DNA from: Tubulanus polymorphus | Taxonomy: Eukaryota > Nemertea > Palaeonemertea > Tubulaniformes > Tubulanidae | Assembly (NCBI RefSeq): GCF_964204645.1 | Contig: NC_134026.1 | Span: forward strand, 14,908,450 to 14,972,449 | Direction of reading: 5' to 3' | Length of the DNA: 64,000 bases | Notes under the pieces: model-generated | What the model was told of the DNA's origin: nothing | Databases searched by the model: none | Seen by the model: the letters and a program-made list of their open reading frames with translations, nothing else | Part shown: in pieces, positions 44,503 to 56,099 of the stretch | Numbering within the stretch: the first letter of the stretch is position 1 | Layout of the letters: each line of letters opens with the position of its first letter | Made by a program: the position numbers and the translations under genes

Positions 44503-47500
44503 ATGGAAGCAAATAAGTACTACTGCCCAACATGTAATATCAATATAGATAAATCCCAAAAAGAAAGACACAATAAAACTAAAACACATTTAGAGAATAA
44601 ATTGAAATTAGAATATGAAGATGGTATATTAGAAACTAAATTAGATGAATTAAAGAATGAAAAAGAAATATATAAATGTGATACATGTAATCAATCATTC
44701 AGTGATAAAAGATATTATAAAGAACATTTAAAATCTAAAAGTCATATTAGAAATAAGAATAATGATATTTTAGGTGAAGATTATTTTGATAAAGATAATG
44801 ATAAGAAACAGAAGACAATTAAAAGCATAAAAAATAAATTAAACAATAAAAGACCATACATGGAAGATGTAAGAAATTATATTAATTCATTAGATAATAA
44901 AAAAGATATAGAGATAACCGAAGCATTTAAAAGTGATATTGGCCCAGCAGCTATTGAGTTTAAATTTCATAAAGGAAAAACATTAGAAGAAAATAAAAAA
45001 CATTAAGAAAATATGAAAAATATTATAAAAATAATAACTAATGTTGAATATCCTAAAATTAGTATATCTTCTAAAGTAAAGTTTATAAAATCTGAAGATA
45101 AACCAATATATAATATAAATTCTCATTCACAACATATTATATCTAAACAACATATAGATGATAAATTAGATAAATGTTATAATGAAGTAAAAACTAAAAT
45201 AGAAGAGAAATATTTTGAAGGATCAGGTTTAATATTTGATGAAATAATATTTATGACTTTACATGTCTATAACACAAAATATAATGAGGAAACTAAATCG
45301 AAACCAATAGATGAAAATAATGTATCATATCATAAAGAACCAGATATTTAAGCATCGAGTTATATTAAACTACCATTTAAAACTAATGCTGTTATAAATG
45401 TACAAAATTTTGATGATAAATGTTTTTTATGGGCAATAATTAGTTGCTTACATGCTGCAACTGATAATATTTGTAGATTAACTCATTATAAACCATTTGA
45501 AAATAATTATAAGATGGATAATTATCCTGTTAGAATTAAAAATATTCCAAAAATAGAAAGAGATAATAATTTAAAAATAAATGTATTTGATTTAATCAAA
45601 TTGCCAAAAACAAAAGGTAACAATATAAAACATTATACATAAGAACCTTTATACCTTTAAGATTATGATTCAAATGATGTTATAGATATATTATAGTATG
45701 AGAATCATTATATGTGGATTAAACAAATCGATTTATTCTTTAGAACAGAAAGTGATCACCATAATAAAATATATCTATGTAGAAAATGTTTACATAAATT
45801 CAGTAATGAAAGTACATTATTAAATCATAAACAATTATGTGAAAATCATGATTATTGTAAATTAGTTTTACCAAATGAAAAGGATAAAATATTAGAATTC
45901 AAAAAATATGATTACAAAAATAAAGTACCATTTGTAATATATGGAGATTTTGAATCATTAAATAAAGAATTAACTGATCAAGATAGAAAAGAAATATATT
46001 ATAAAAGAAAGAAATTAAATTCTAATGAAAATGATATAATTGATTATTCAGATCCCCTTATAACAACTACTATTAAAAAGATTCATCAATCAGCTGCAGC
46101 TTTCGGATTATATATTAAATCTGATTATCCAGAACTAATAAAAAGTGAATATTATCATTATAGAAATTAAAATGTTATCAATCATTTTTGTGACTTATTA
46201 ATTGAATATGAAATAAGATTTAGTAAATTATTGAATACAAATATAGAAATTATAATGACAGAAGAAGATAAAGAAGCATTTGAGTTTGCAGATAAATGTT
46301 ATTATTGTGATAAGATATTTAATTATGAAGATAAAAAAGTAATAGACCACGATCATTTGAATGGAAAGTTTAGAGGTGCAGCGCATGAGAATTGTAATTT
46401 GCAAGCAAAGAAAATAAATTTTGTTCCAGTTATATTTCATAATCTATCAGGATATGATGCACATTTATTCATCAAACAGTTATGCCATAAAATAGAAGAA
46501 ATTAATAATGAAATAGAAAGATTAAATTCAAATAGATCAAAAGATAAAATACCAACTTATAAATTTAAAATGTTAGCTAGAACATCTGAGAATTATATAT
46601 CATTCCAATTTGGGTGTCTAAGATTTATAGATTCATATAGATTTTTAAACAGTTCATTAGATAACTTATCAAAATCATTAGTTGATGATGAATTAAAAAT
46701 ATTAAAACAACACTATCCAAATAATGATAATTTTAAATTAATGAGATATAAAGGCGCAATTCCATATTCATTTTATAAATCACATAATGATTTTAATATA
46801 ACTGAATTATTAAAAGAACAATTTTATGATGAATTAAAAAATGAATATGTTAAAGATGAAGTATATAATAGAACATTGAATATTTGGAATTATTTTGTAA
46901 TGAAAAATCATGGACAATTAGTAGATTTATATTTAAAATCAGATGTATTATTATTAACTGATATATTCGAAAGATTTAGAGATGTAAACCTAAAATATTT
47001 GAATGTTGATCCATGTCATTGTTATTCATCACCAGGATTAACTTGGGATTGTGGATTAAAATTTACAGATATAAAAATGGATTTGTTAACAAATATAGAT
47101 CAATAACTATTATTTGAAAAATCTATAAGAGGAGGAGTTTCAGGTGTATTAGGTGATAGACATTTCGATGTAAATGATAACCCTGGATATAAGTTATTAT
47201 ATATAGATGCAAATAATTTGTATGGATGGGTAATGATGGAACCACAACCTTATGGAGTATTTGAAATAAGTGAAGTTTTACAACATGAAAATAATGATAA
47301 ATTTGATTGGAAGAAAAGAATCCTAGATATTGCAGATGATTCAGATACTGGTTACTTCTTTGTTGTAGATTTAGAATATCCTGAACATATTAAATTTAAA
47401 ACTAGAAATCTAGCATACTGTCCAGAAAATAAAACTGTTACTCGTGAAGAATTATCAAATTATCAAAAAAGAATTAAACCCGAAAATCTTATTCATACAG

Positions 47501-48540
47501 AAAAGTTAATGGTAACTCAAGAAGATAAATATAATTATGTAGTACATTATAAAATGTTAAAGTTTTATTTGAATCAAGGAATGATTCTAAAAAAAGTACA
47601 TAGATATATTTCATTTAGTCAATCTAAGTGGTTAGAAAAATATATGGATTTTAACACCAAACAGAGAACTAAAGCTAAAACTGATTTCGAGAAAGATTTC
47701 TTCAAGTTAATGAATAATGCATTCTATGGTAAGACTTGTGAAAATATTAGAAATAGAAATGATATTGAGTTAGTTAGTAATGGCAAAAGGATAAGGCATT
47801 TACAAACATATCCTAGATTTATAGGTAACAGAATATTTGATGAAAATTTAGCTGCAGTTAAGATGAGAAGAACATCAATGAAATTTAATAAACCAATCTA
47901 TGTTGGCGCTTCAGTTTTAGAATTATCAAAATTACTAATGTATGAATTCTATTATAATGTATTACAACCACTTTTTGGAGAAAAACATATAGAAATATTA
48001 TATTTTGATACCGATTCTTACATATTAAAGATAAAAACTGATAACATAACAGATGATTTAAAAACATTAAAACATCATTTTGATTTCAGTAACTATCCTA
48101 AAGATCATGAATTGTTTAGCAATGATAATAAAAAAGTTCCCGGTAAATTCAAAGATGAATTAGGTGATGAAGAAATGATAGAGTTCATAGGTATTAGATC
48201 TAAAATGTATTCATATAAAACTAAAGAACATGAAGCTAAAAAGTTAAAAGGAATAACCAAAAGTGTAGTAGAAAAGAATATTCATTTCAAAGATTATATC
48301 AATTGTATATTCAAAGAAGAAGTTAGAAAACATAAGATGAGATGTTTAAGATCTGAAGATCATGAAATATTTATTGAAGAAATTGAAAAGATTAGTCTAA
48401 ACCCATTTGATGATAAAAGATATATTTTAGATGATGGAATTCATACAGTTGCTTATGGTTGTAATTTAGATGAATACTTAAAATTTAAAAGAGAAGAAAC
48501 AAAAGAGAACGAGATAATGAAAAGAATTCTAACGTGTTAA
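44503..48540 (+). pseudogene. protein-primed family B DNA polymerase (copy B), seven in-frame stops
   Basis: One 1345-codon frame. The N-terminus has two C2H2 fingers (Cys8/11; Cys59/62 with His75/81) and a third Cys/His region near 426-429. ExoI is VIYGDFESL (Asp482, Glu484); a CYYC pair then DHDHLNGKFRGAAHENCN (599-632) is an HNH-like zinc loop; ExoII is FHNLSGYD (647-652). Polymerase motif A is IDANNLYGW (902), B is KLMNNAFYGKT (from 1064), C is YFDTDSYIL (Asp1167/1169 region). This matches the Maverick replicative polymerase, which starts DNA from a terminal protein. TAA or TAG at 45004, 45349, 45640, 45658, 45694, 46168 and 47104 keep the frame but break it; 45349, 45658, 45694 and 46168 are shared with copy C. 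Confidence 0.92.
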
Positions 48541-48569
48541 TCAAATTTTAATAAAAGTATGTATTATAA

Positions 48570-48923
48570 ATGGAGAGTAAACAAACTCACAGTGAGAACA
48601 ACAAATCATTTCTAGATAGAATAAAAGATACTTCAAATGTCAAATCAGTAGATTATAAATTTAAGAAGTTAAAAGAATACATAATCCATAAGAAATATCT
48701 AATTACAAATATTGATACAGTTACTAACAAATATGGAGATAAATTAGTTATACACTTAGAATATGAAGGATTAAAAGGAAATACACATAAATTCAGAACA
48801 TATTTACCAGATAGATTTCATAGATTATCAAGTGAAGATCTAGAAGAATTATGTTCTGGTGATTTCTATTTCGTATACAAAGGTAAGAATGAAAAAGGGC
48901 ACCACGAAATAGATTTCGAATAA
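48570..48923 (+). CDS. small OB-like protein downstream of the polymerase (copy B)
   Basis: A 117-residue frame without damage. The N-terminus is charged (SFLDRIKDTSNVKSVDYKF); the second half has a strand-rich pattern (YGDKLVIHLEYEG, then TYLPDRFHRLSSEDLEEL and FYFVYKGK) that I associate with small single-stranded-DNA-binding OB-type folds in Mavericks, though I cannot confirm it. Its place right after the replicative polymerase fits a replication role. A truncated copy is fused to the polymerase leader at 24571-24760. It is one of the few intact genes of copy B. Confidence 0.6.
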   Translation: MESKQTHSENNKSFLDRIKDTSNVKSVDYKFKKLKEYIIHKKYLITNIDTVTNKYGDKLVIHLEYEGLKGNTHKFRTYLPDRFHRLSSEDLEELCSGDFYFVYKGKNEKGHHEIDFE

Positions 48924-48940
48924 GAAAATATGTAAAATAA

Positions 48941-49702
48941 ATGGTAGAATTAAAAGAATACAGAATATTTGTTGATTCTAGAAGACTTACAAATTATAAA
49001 TCTCATAATTTACTAGTACAATTAGATAGAGAATATAAAAATTGTGTAGATTTAAAATTAGTTAATATAAGTTTATGTAACTCATTTTACAATATATCGG
49101 ATAAAACTATTGAACATAGAGCCTTTTTAATTTTTAATAAAAATAAAAATGAATGGGCCTATATATATTTAAAACTGGGGTTATATAATTTAGATACATT
49201 AGCGCAAGAGATTAATAGAAAAGCCTGGCACAAGTCAGGTAATAATTCCGGGTTTAATATTAGATTTTTAAAAAGTGAGAGTACTGACAAAATAAAGATA
49301 AGGTTGTCTAATAGTGAAATACATGCATTTATTTATTAAAAAAAACCTATAGCTAAACTGTTAGGAATTCCTCCAGATAAATCTTTTACAAATATTGAAG
49401 CTACACCAAACTTAATACCTTTTACACACTTTTATATTTATTGCAATTTAATCGATCCTACAAAAACATTCGAAGCAACTAAAGATATAACTTGTAATTC
49501 TGGTTTACTAAACATTTTACCATTGAAGAATGTTAAAGAATTTGGAACGCAAATAAAGTATAATTTAACAGAATGTGATTTCAAACCATGCATTCCTCGT
49601 TTTAATAATTTTAGAATAGAAATTAGAAATCACACTGGATACTTAATTGATTTAAATAATTTCCCTGTAATTTATGAATTAGTTATAAGATGTAGAGAGT
49701 AA
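48941..49702 (+). pseudogene. minor capsid (penton-type single jelly-roll) protein (copy B), one stop
   Basis: A 253-codon frame starting MVELKEYRIFVDSRRLTNYK with one in-frame TAA at 49337-49339. The region after the stop has KLLGIPPDKSFTNIEATPN, FTHFYIYCNLIDPTKTF and ends with YLIDLNNFPVIYELVIRC. The YIYCxLIDP block and the C-terminal strand pattern are those of Maverick minor capsid proteins, which form the vertices of the shell. The order polymerase, OB-like, minor capsid with short gaps suggests a compact transcription unit. Confidence 0.7.
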
Positions 49703-49718
49703 TTTTTTCACTATATAA
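49701..49718 (+). promoter_or_regulatory. late-type start context
   Basis: AATTTTTTCACTATATAA directly precedes ATG at 49719. It is one of a series of near-identical contexts in copy B. Confidence 0.6.
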
Positions 49719-50060
49719 ATGAATATAACGGTTGGACCGAATATATGTTTTGGGTTTGATTTTAAACATGGTAAAGAAATGAGAATTAAACTAAATGATG
49801 TAATTACTAATATAAAAAGTAAATCATTTAACAATGCATCAATGATTAATAAAGAAAATTATAATATAGAAAAAGTAATTGATTTAATTAAATCACCTTT
49901 AGAATATTATGAATTAAATGAAGATGGAATTATTGATGATATTAAAAACATATTAACCAAAATATATGATAATCATAAAAGTAGTAATGAAATAAATGTT
50001 GAATTAATCGTAAATAAGATAACTAAATATTTTGATGATAGTAATTTTTTTGATAAATAA
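49719..50060 (+). CDS. Maverick small protein, unknown (copy B)
   Basis: An intact 113-residue frame, MNITVGPNICFGFDFKHGKE at the start, then Asn/Lys/Ile-rich helical sequence (NKENYNIEKVIDLIKSPLEY) and an acidic C-terminus. No cysteine motif and no strong membrane segment. It ends just before the ATG of the next gene at 50061. Function unknown; the late-type start context groups it with the structural genes. Confidence 0.55.
   Translation: MNITVGPNICFGFDFKHGKEMRIKLNDVITNIKSKSFNNASMINKENYNIEKVIDLIKSPLEYYELNEDGIIDDIKNILTKIYDNHKSSNEINVELIVNKITKYFDDSNFFDK
50042..50060 (+). promoter_or_regulatory. late-type start context
   Basis: TAATTTTTTTGATAAATAA precedes ATG at 50061 and overlaps the end of the upstream gene. 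Confidence 0.6.
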
Positions 50061-50282
50061 ATGAGTGATAATAAGTGGATAATAACTGGATTATATAATG
50101 GCGCATTACTATCAGTTGGAACTGTTGGTTATTCAATGGTATTAAAAAAAGTATTTAAAATGGGAAGTGTTAATGTTGATAGATTTGATATCAATGATAT
50201 TTTAAAATTAACATTAGCAGTTACTTAATCTAATTCAACTATTGATTATTTAGAAAAACAAAAATATATTCCTCCCATATAA
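50061..50282 (+). pseudogene. tiny Maverick membrane protein (copy B), one stop
   Basis: A 73-codon frame starting MSDNKWIITGLYNGALLSVG, with a hydrophobic N-terminal segment and an in-frame TAA at 50226-50228 (codon 56). The end reads TIDYLEKQKYIPPI. Likely a virion membrane-associated or assembly peptide, but that is only inferred from position and context. Confidence 0.5.
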
Positions 50283-50306
50283 ATGCATAATTATTTTACT
50301 AAATAA

Positions 50307-50729
50307 ATGGCTTCTGCAGTTATAACTATTATAGGATCGGCAATTGTTAACGCTTTAGCATTTACTGGTGGCGGTTATTTATTTAAGCATATTGATAAAA
50401 ATGGATCATTAACAGAACAAAAAAGACATAACTTAGCATTAGAGAATTACAATAAAGCAGCAGAAGAATACAGAGAAAAGAGGCAAAACTATATGGATTA
50501 TATTAACAAGGAATTATATGATCAGAAGATTTCACATAGAGATTTTCAATCAGTTGATGATGCAATGAGTTTATATAACGCGGTAACCAATAAAGAAAAA
50601 TTACATCTATACAAACCTAAATTATCAGATTATTATACCCCAAGTAATGAACAGAAGAAATATGAAATAATATGGAATTTAGGCGGAACTGTTATTGTTA
50701 TATTTGTAGCGTATAAGTTTTCTAATTAG
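50307..50729 (+). CDS. two-segment membrane protein of Maverick (copy B)
   Basis: An intact 140-residue frame. The start (MASAVITIIGSAIVNALAFT, then GGGYLF) is a hydrophobic Gly/Ala-rich segment. A charged helical middle (KRHNLALENYNKAAEEYREK), a DFQSVDDAMSLYNAV block and LSDYYTPSNEQKK follow, and a C-terminal membrane segment (YEIIWNLGGTVIVIFVAYKF). I recall this layout, including the LSDFYxPS-like motif, from several animal Maverick elements, where it is conserved but unnamed. Late-type start context. The preceding gene ends at 50282. Confidence 0.65.
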   Translation: MASAVITIIGSAIVNALAFTGGGYLFKHIDKNGSLTEQKRHNLALENYNKAAEEYREKRQNYMDYINKELYDQKISHRDFQSVDDAMSLYNAVTNKEKLHLYKPKLSDYYTPSNEQKKYEIIWNLGGTVIVIFVAYKFSN

Positions 50730-50750
50730 TAATTTTTTTTTGCTAAATAA
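50730..50750 (+). promoter_or_regulatory. late-type start context
   Basis: AATTTTTTTTTGCTAAATAA precedes ATG at 50751. Confidence 0.6.
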
Positions 50751-51190
50751 ATGGAAGATAAAGTTGATAATATTGATATTATTCCTCATGATATAAATAA
50801 AACTAAATTAAAAATATATTTAGAAAAACAAATATTAGAATTTGAAAGTTACTTAAAGATAAAAAGAAAAAATATTTAAAAAGTAAAATTATATATTATT
50901 TGATTATAAGTGGTTCGGTTACAACTAGTTCTGTAATAACATTTCTAGCAATATTCAGTCCATTAACACCTTTAGCTATATCAATTGGTGTATTAGGATT
51001 AAGTTCAAGTGTTTTAACTGGTATAAGTTCAAAATTAAATATAAAAAGTAATTAAAACTGAAGAAAAAATTAAAACTAATATAAAAGAAATTAATAAATT
51101 AAAAAATACACTAGATTATATAATGAGTTTAAATGGTCATATAACAGTTGAAGAACAAGATAAATTATTAAAAGAATTAATAAATTATTA
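50751..51190 (+). pseudogene. small membrane protein (copy B), two frameshifts
   Basis: Starts MEDKVDNIDIIPHDINKTKL and, after a frame change near 50860, continues with a long hydrophobic segment (ITFLAIFSPLTPLAISIGVL). A second frame change near 51050 leads to a coiled C-terminus (EINKLKNTLDYIMSLNGHIT, ending LLKELINY). Copy A has the end of the same gene at 43872-44107. Two membrane passes are likely. Function unknown. Confidence 0.55.
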
Positions 51191-51207
51191 ATTTTTTAAT
51201 TATATAA
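51190..51207 (+). promoter_or_regulatory. late-type start context
   Basis: AATTTTTTAATTATATAA precedes ATG at 51208; the equivalent in copy A is 43858-43875 on the minus strand. Confidence 0.6.
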
Positions 51208-52549
51208 ATGGCAGATAGTTTTCCAAAAGCTTTCCAATATAATAAATCAATTAAATATAATATTCCAGCAATAGATTTTAATAAAGATATTACATATAGA
51301 AATGAAGTTTTAAATTCATTAATTGATTTATATATTTATGTTACTGAAAGTAATAATTTTCATGTAAAGATGGAAAATATATTTCATGTGTATACAATTA
51401 ATTTCAAAAATTTAAATGAGGCAAAACAATGGTTATTAAAATCTAATATGAAGTATTGGCAGAACCAATTAAATTTTGCTGTTTATTGTGCAACAACAGG
51501 ATGTGGAATTAGTTGGAATGATCATTTAAACAAACCAAGTTTACCATTGATGTTATCACTTTTTAGATTTCATACATATGTTCAAATAAAATTAATATTA
51601 GATGAATTAGAATGTCCTTTACCAGGTTCAAAATATTTTAAAGAATTGAATAATAATATTAATTTTTCTAAGTTTTATAAAATATGTAATGAATTTAATA
51701 TTAATTCAAATAAAGATTTTAGAGCAAAAATTGGAACAATGGGTGGATTAGGAATATTATATACTAAAGAATTTGGAAAAATAATGACAAATTCAGATAT
51801 AAGAACACTAAATTGGAATGAATTACCAAAATATTATAATAATATACAACAACAAAATAATAATGGTTGGGTTAATTTCATTTTAGAAAATAGTGAATGT
51901 TTTACTAAAGCTGGAATACAAAGAATAAATCAATCTATTAGAACTTATTTGATATGTATTTTAGGTGCGCAAGTTGAAACAAGATCCCCAATAATTGGAA
52001 ATGATAACACTTCATTCGATGCGCAGAAACAATTCAAAGTTTTATTTGAAGATTCTATTCATAATGATAAAAATAGATCGATTCCAGAAAACATTGTAAG
52101 ATATCAAAATTATTTAGATAAATCACATATTAGATTAAATTATTGTATAGGCCCTAATCTATTTATTATTTCTAATGATTTAGTATTAAAGATGGGAAAT
52201 ATAATTGGTTACAATAATCTAATCAAAACTGCAACAATAAATAATTCATTTGGATTAAATGATATAAATAAAAAGATTATTACTGCTCCAAAATTAATGG
52301 AAGGTGAAAAAAATAAAAAACATATTCAATCAACTGAAACTAAAACTAATAATATTAAATTAAATAATGATTCTAAAATAAAAGATTTCAATACATCACC
52401 AAGATATAAAAACTGATAATATTCAACATGATATAATTAAACTAAATGATGATAATAAATCCCATGAAAATACTAAATTAGCTTTAACTTGTATAGGAAT
52501 TGTAATCGGAGGAATATTATATTTTAAAATTAATTTTTTTATTATGTAA
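51208..52549 (+). pseudogene. conserved Maverick protein of unknown function (copy B), late frameshift
   Basis: The first 402 codons are open (MADSFPKAFQYNKSIKYNIP at the start). Conserved blocks are YWQNQLNFAVYCATTGCGIS, LDELECPLPGSKYF, GIQRINQSIRTYLICILGAQ, SFDAQKQFKVLFEDS and SHIRLNYCIGPNL. A one-base shift near 52400 takes the frame out; the shifted continuation ends in a membrane segment (TCIGIVIGGILYFK) at 52549. The block is mostly helical and was not assigned a fold by eye. It is among the longest and best kept genes of the element and is present in both copies A and B, so it was likely essential. Confidence 0.7.
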
Positions 52550-53985
52550 ATTGCAGAAGGTGGAGAAGATTATGAAATGGAAAACAGGGGAAATAAAATA
52601 ATGATGATGCCAATACTAACAATGATGATTATATGACTGCTGATAATAATATTGATGATGGTAATGAATCAGCATATAATTCTAATTTAGCAGATAGTGG
52701 TTCTAAAGCCCCATCAACAGATGAACATGATAGAAGAACTAGATCGAGAATACCTATTGAAAATTTAGACCCAGGTTTAGAAAGAGAAAATATAGAAAAT
52801 TATGAATTTATGTATGATTTACAACGTGTATTTAAAGAGTCTGGATATAATATAAATGATAGAGGCGCCAGACCTTTAGTAAAAGAATTAAAGTTTTTAG
52901 ATGGTGAATATTATTGTAAATTGAAAGATGATTATTATATTAACATCTCTTATAAAATCAAGACAAAATATTAGCAAAATCAACTTTGCTTAGGTTAGAC
53001 CTATCTAAAATTAAAAGAATAAGAAATAGTAATGAACCAGAAGATGTAACACAAGAATTAATTGATAAAAATGAAAAAGTATTTAAACAGAGAATTAAAA
53101 AATTATTTGAAACAATCAAAGATAATCCAGAAACAGAAACAACTTCCGAACAGAATGAAACTTCCAAAACTAGTAAACTTAAATCAAACACTGAAGTTCA
53201 AACTGAAAAACTTTTACCGAAGGGATTACTTGATTCAACAGATCAAGAAATAGAAGCTTTAAGTATGTTTTCTAAAAAAACAATTAGAGAAATAATAAGT
53301 ATACGAGATGAAGCTGATAAAATTGCGCGCGAAAAACATATTAGATATAATAAAATTAAACCTTGAGAAAATAAATTATTTGCACCAGAAAAGAATTAGA
53401 ACAATTAAAATTAGATAGAGAATTTAAAGTTATTGAAGAAATTGAATTTAAAAAAAGAAATGCATATTTAGAAAAAGAAATTGATGATTTAGAATATAAC
53501 ATAGAATTTCAGAAAGAAAAAATGAAATAATTATTAAAATCATATGATTATTGTATTAATAGATTAAAAGTTGTTGTTGAAGAGTTAATACTAAAACCAA
53601 ATTCTGACATATCACTAAAAGATAGAATAAAATTATTATTTAAGTTTGAAGGAATAACAATTCTTTCAATTCTAACAGCTGTAACTATGTTATTTACAAC
53701 AATTGGTTTAGCAATATCAAATGCTTTAAAATCTACTCCTACTCCAAATAAACCGGATAAACCCCCGAATGATAATAATTCTATACATATTTATGGGAAC
53801 TATCTAAAAAATCTGCTGCAGCTTTACCAGGAATTATTGCATCAATTGTTGGTTTTATATTGAAATCTGCAGGAAACATTATTAACTTTGCTGCTGAACA
53901 TATTATTTTATTTTTAATTACAGTTGTAAGTGCAATTATTTTTGGGTTAGTAAACATGATAAAAAATAAACATGATCAAAAATAA
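52550..53985 (+). pseudogene. acidic coiled-coil/membrane protein (copy B), start lost and broken
   Basis: Homologue of 40938-42388. The expected start position (52550) reads ATTGCAGAAGG instead of an ATG. Open pieces at 52633-52974 and 52986-53366 encode the acidic head and the coiled coil (SMFSKKTIREIISIRDEADK). Downstream the hydrophobic motifs GITILSILTAVTMLFTTIGL and, near 53800-53985, ALPGIIASIVGFILKSAGN and a VVSAIIFGLV segment are readable in different frames. A deletion of about 40 bases relative to copy A lies near 53785. Confidence 0.55.
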
Positions 53986-53987
53986 AT

Positions 53988-54010
53988 AATTAATTTTTTT
54001 TGTTAAATAA
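53988..54010 (+). promoter_or_regulatory. late-type start context of the capsid gene (copy B)
   Basis: TTAATTTTTTTTGTTAAATAA precedes ATG at 54011, as in copy A. Confidence 0.65.
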
Positions 54011-55258
54011 ATGAGTGGGAGTTATATCAATCCTTCTAAGAATCATAGAATATCTAATGCTATTAAAGCAGAAAGATCACATCATATAATTACTCATAAC
54101 CCTTCTGATATTAATCCCGATGAAACTTTATATGTTAGAATTCCTCGATTAACACAAAATACTTTTTATGTTCCAAATAGTATTTATTTATCAGCCGATA
54201 TAAAAGTAATCGGTAATAATAATAATTATGTTGTTGATAATGTTGGAAGATATTTGATTAAAAAATTAACAATAAAGATTGGTCCAGAAACAGTTTTCTC
54301 ATTAGATGATTATAATTTATTTATGCATTATAAAGATTTATGGTTAACTAAAGAAAACAGAAATAATATGATATTTCAAGGAATCCAATCAGAAAACCAA
54401 AATAAATTAAGATCAGAAGCATAATAATGCAATATTAACTAATGCTATAGATAAAGTGATAAAAAGTATATATGGAAGCAAATATGAAATTCCATTAGAC
54501 TTTGAATTGATAAATAATAATGCGCCTTTATATAAATATGCGATTCAAGAAGATGTTATATTCGAAATAACATTTGCTCCGGTAAATGAAATTGTAATAT
54601 CTAGCGTTAATAAAGATATGAGTTTAAATTATCGAATATATGTTTAGAATATGATACAGTAACTGATGAAAATATTTCAAGTATAATTCAAACTCAATAC
54701 AATCAAGGATTTTCATTATTATATGATTATATTGATAAATTTAAAACTGTAACTATTAATGCAAATGATGAAATTATTAATGAGAATATTAACTTCCCAA
54801 GGAGATCTATTAAAGGTATATTAATATTTTTTACCATTGCAACATATTCTAATGGCGCAATAAATGTTGATAATTATTATAATCCTGAAATAACAAAAGT
54901 AGAAATAACTATCGAAGGAATAGCAAATAAAATATTTTGTCAAGGAATGAGAATGATAGATCAATGGCCAGAAATTAGAAAACATTTTATGAATGAAAAA
55001 GTAAAATCATCTGAAAATTGTAATATTAATCAAATTGATTATTATACCGGTAATAAATATGCATTATGGTTAGATTTTAGAACAACAGAGGATAATTCAT
55101 TACATGGTTCTGGAAAAAAATTACAAAACACTAAAGATGGAATACAATTATTCATGACAAAGAAAAAAGGAAGCCTAAATTTCAAAATGCATATTTATAT
55201 TATATCTGACGCACAATTAAATATTGTAAATTCTCAATTAAATAGCGTTATGTATTAA
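54011..55258 (+). pseudogene. double-jelly-roll major capsid protein (copy B), two compensating frameshifts
   Basis: A 416-codon stretch with the same start and end as copy A. Open pieces are 54011-54424, 54456-54647 and 54947-55258. A one-base gain near 54425 and a one-base loss near 54625 break the middle, and the shifts cancel, so the last part (ALWLDFRTTEDNSLHGSGKK, MHIYIISDAQLNIVNSQLN) is back in frame. The strand-rich first half (YVRIPRLTQNTFYVPNSIYL, LIKKLTIKIGPETVF) supports the hexon-like fold. The breaks are different from those of copy A, so they arose independently. Confidence 0.75.
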
Positions 55259-55290
55259 AATTTTAACTTTAATACAAATTTATATAATAA

Positions 55291-56099
55291 ATGGAAGAAG
55301 GTAAAGTATATAAACATATTCCATACATCGATACACATGAAAATAATGATGGTTTATATTATGTAATACCTTGTAATATAGCTTTGATATTTGATCCTAT
55401 TTTCAAAAATTATAAAACTAAACTAATAGAAATAGATAATAATAAAAGTGAAGTTGTTGATAATTTAAGTAATGTAATTGATAATAATGTAATACCTACT
55501 ACATCTAATAATGTAATACCTTCTACATCTAATAATGTAATACCTTCTTCATCTAATAATGTAATACCTTCTACATCTAATAATGAAATAATATTAAATG
55601 TTAGTGAAAATAGAAATTATTGTGGATATTGTAAAAGTGAATTTTCAAACGCTACATCAAATTGGAATAAACATATGAATACAAGGGTACATATAAATAA
55701 TGTTATTGAACGTGTTGGTTTAAAAGAATATATAGAACACCCATTTAGATATGTTACAAAGTTTGTTTCAAATCAAAAAGTAAATGGTGAAAAAATATAT
55801 GAAGATTTATTATTAGCAACACCTAATAAAGATGAATTAGATCTAACCGATGCTAATGAAATATTAAAACCAAACACTGTAAATGAAATATTAGGAGCAA
55901 ACACTAATAAAGATAATAATGAAAATGGCGCCCACATGGTGATATAGTTACAGATAATAAAGATTCTATGAAACATAAAGAAGAAACTATTGATGATGCG
56001 GTAGAAAGGATGAAAAAGTATAAAAATAAAAAAACAATTGATGATGATTCGGTAGAGAATTTGAATAAATTGTTAGGGTCTGATAGTGAAAGTGATTAA
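55291..56099 (+). pseudogene. Maverick zinc-finger protein with NNVIPSTS repeats (copy B)
   Basis: Starts MEEGKVYKHIPYIDTHENND. Four octapeptide repeats (NNVIPTTS, NNVIPSTS, NNVIPSSS, NNVIPSTS) precede one C2H2 finger (YCGYCKSEFSNATSNWNKHM, then a distal His). An acidic tail follows. A 17-base GC-rich insertion near 55928 (GGCGCCCACATGGTGAT) shifts the frame and gives an early stop at 55945-55947; past it, the tail frame is open to TAA at 56099. The rest of the gene is undamaged. Zinc finger next to the capsid suggests a nucleic-acid-binding virion or late regulator, by position only. Confidence 0.65.

Noticed and set aside
46228-46440. Minus-strand hydrophobic open frame (and its twin at 59713-59925)
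   Set aside because: It is antisense to the polymerase zinc loop region; its conservation follows from the polymerase sequence.
44503-48540. Alternative genetic code (TAA/TAG read as an amino acid) in the Maverick genes
   Set aside because: Comparing copies, the stop positions correspond to several different residues in the sister copy or in the expected motif, and real gene ends also use TAA. Several stops are private to one copy. Ordinary nonsense decay explains them better.
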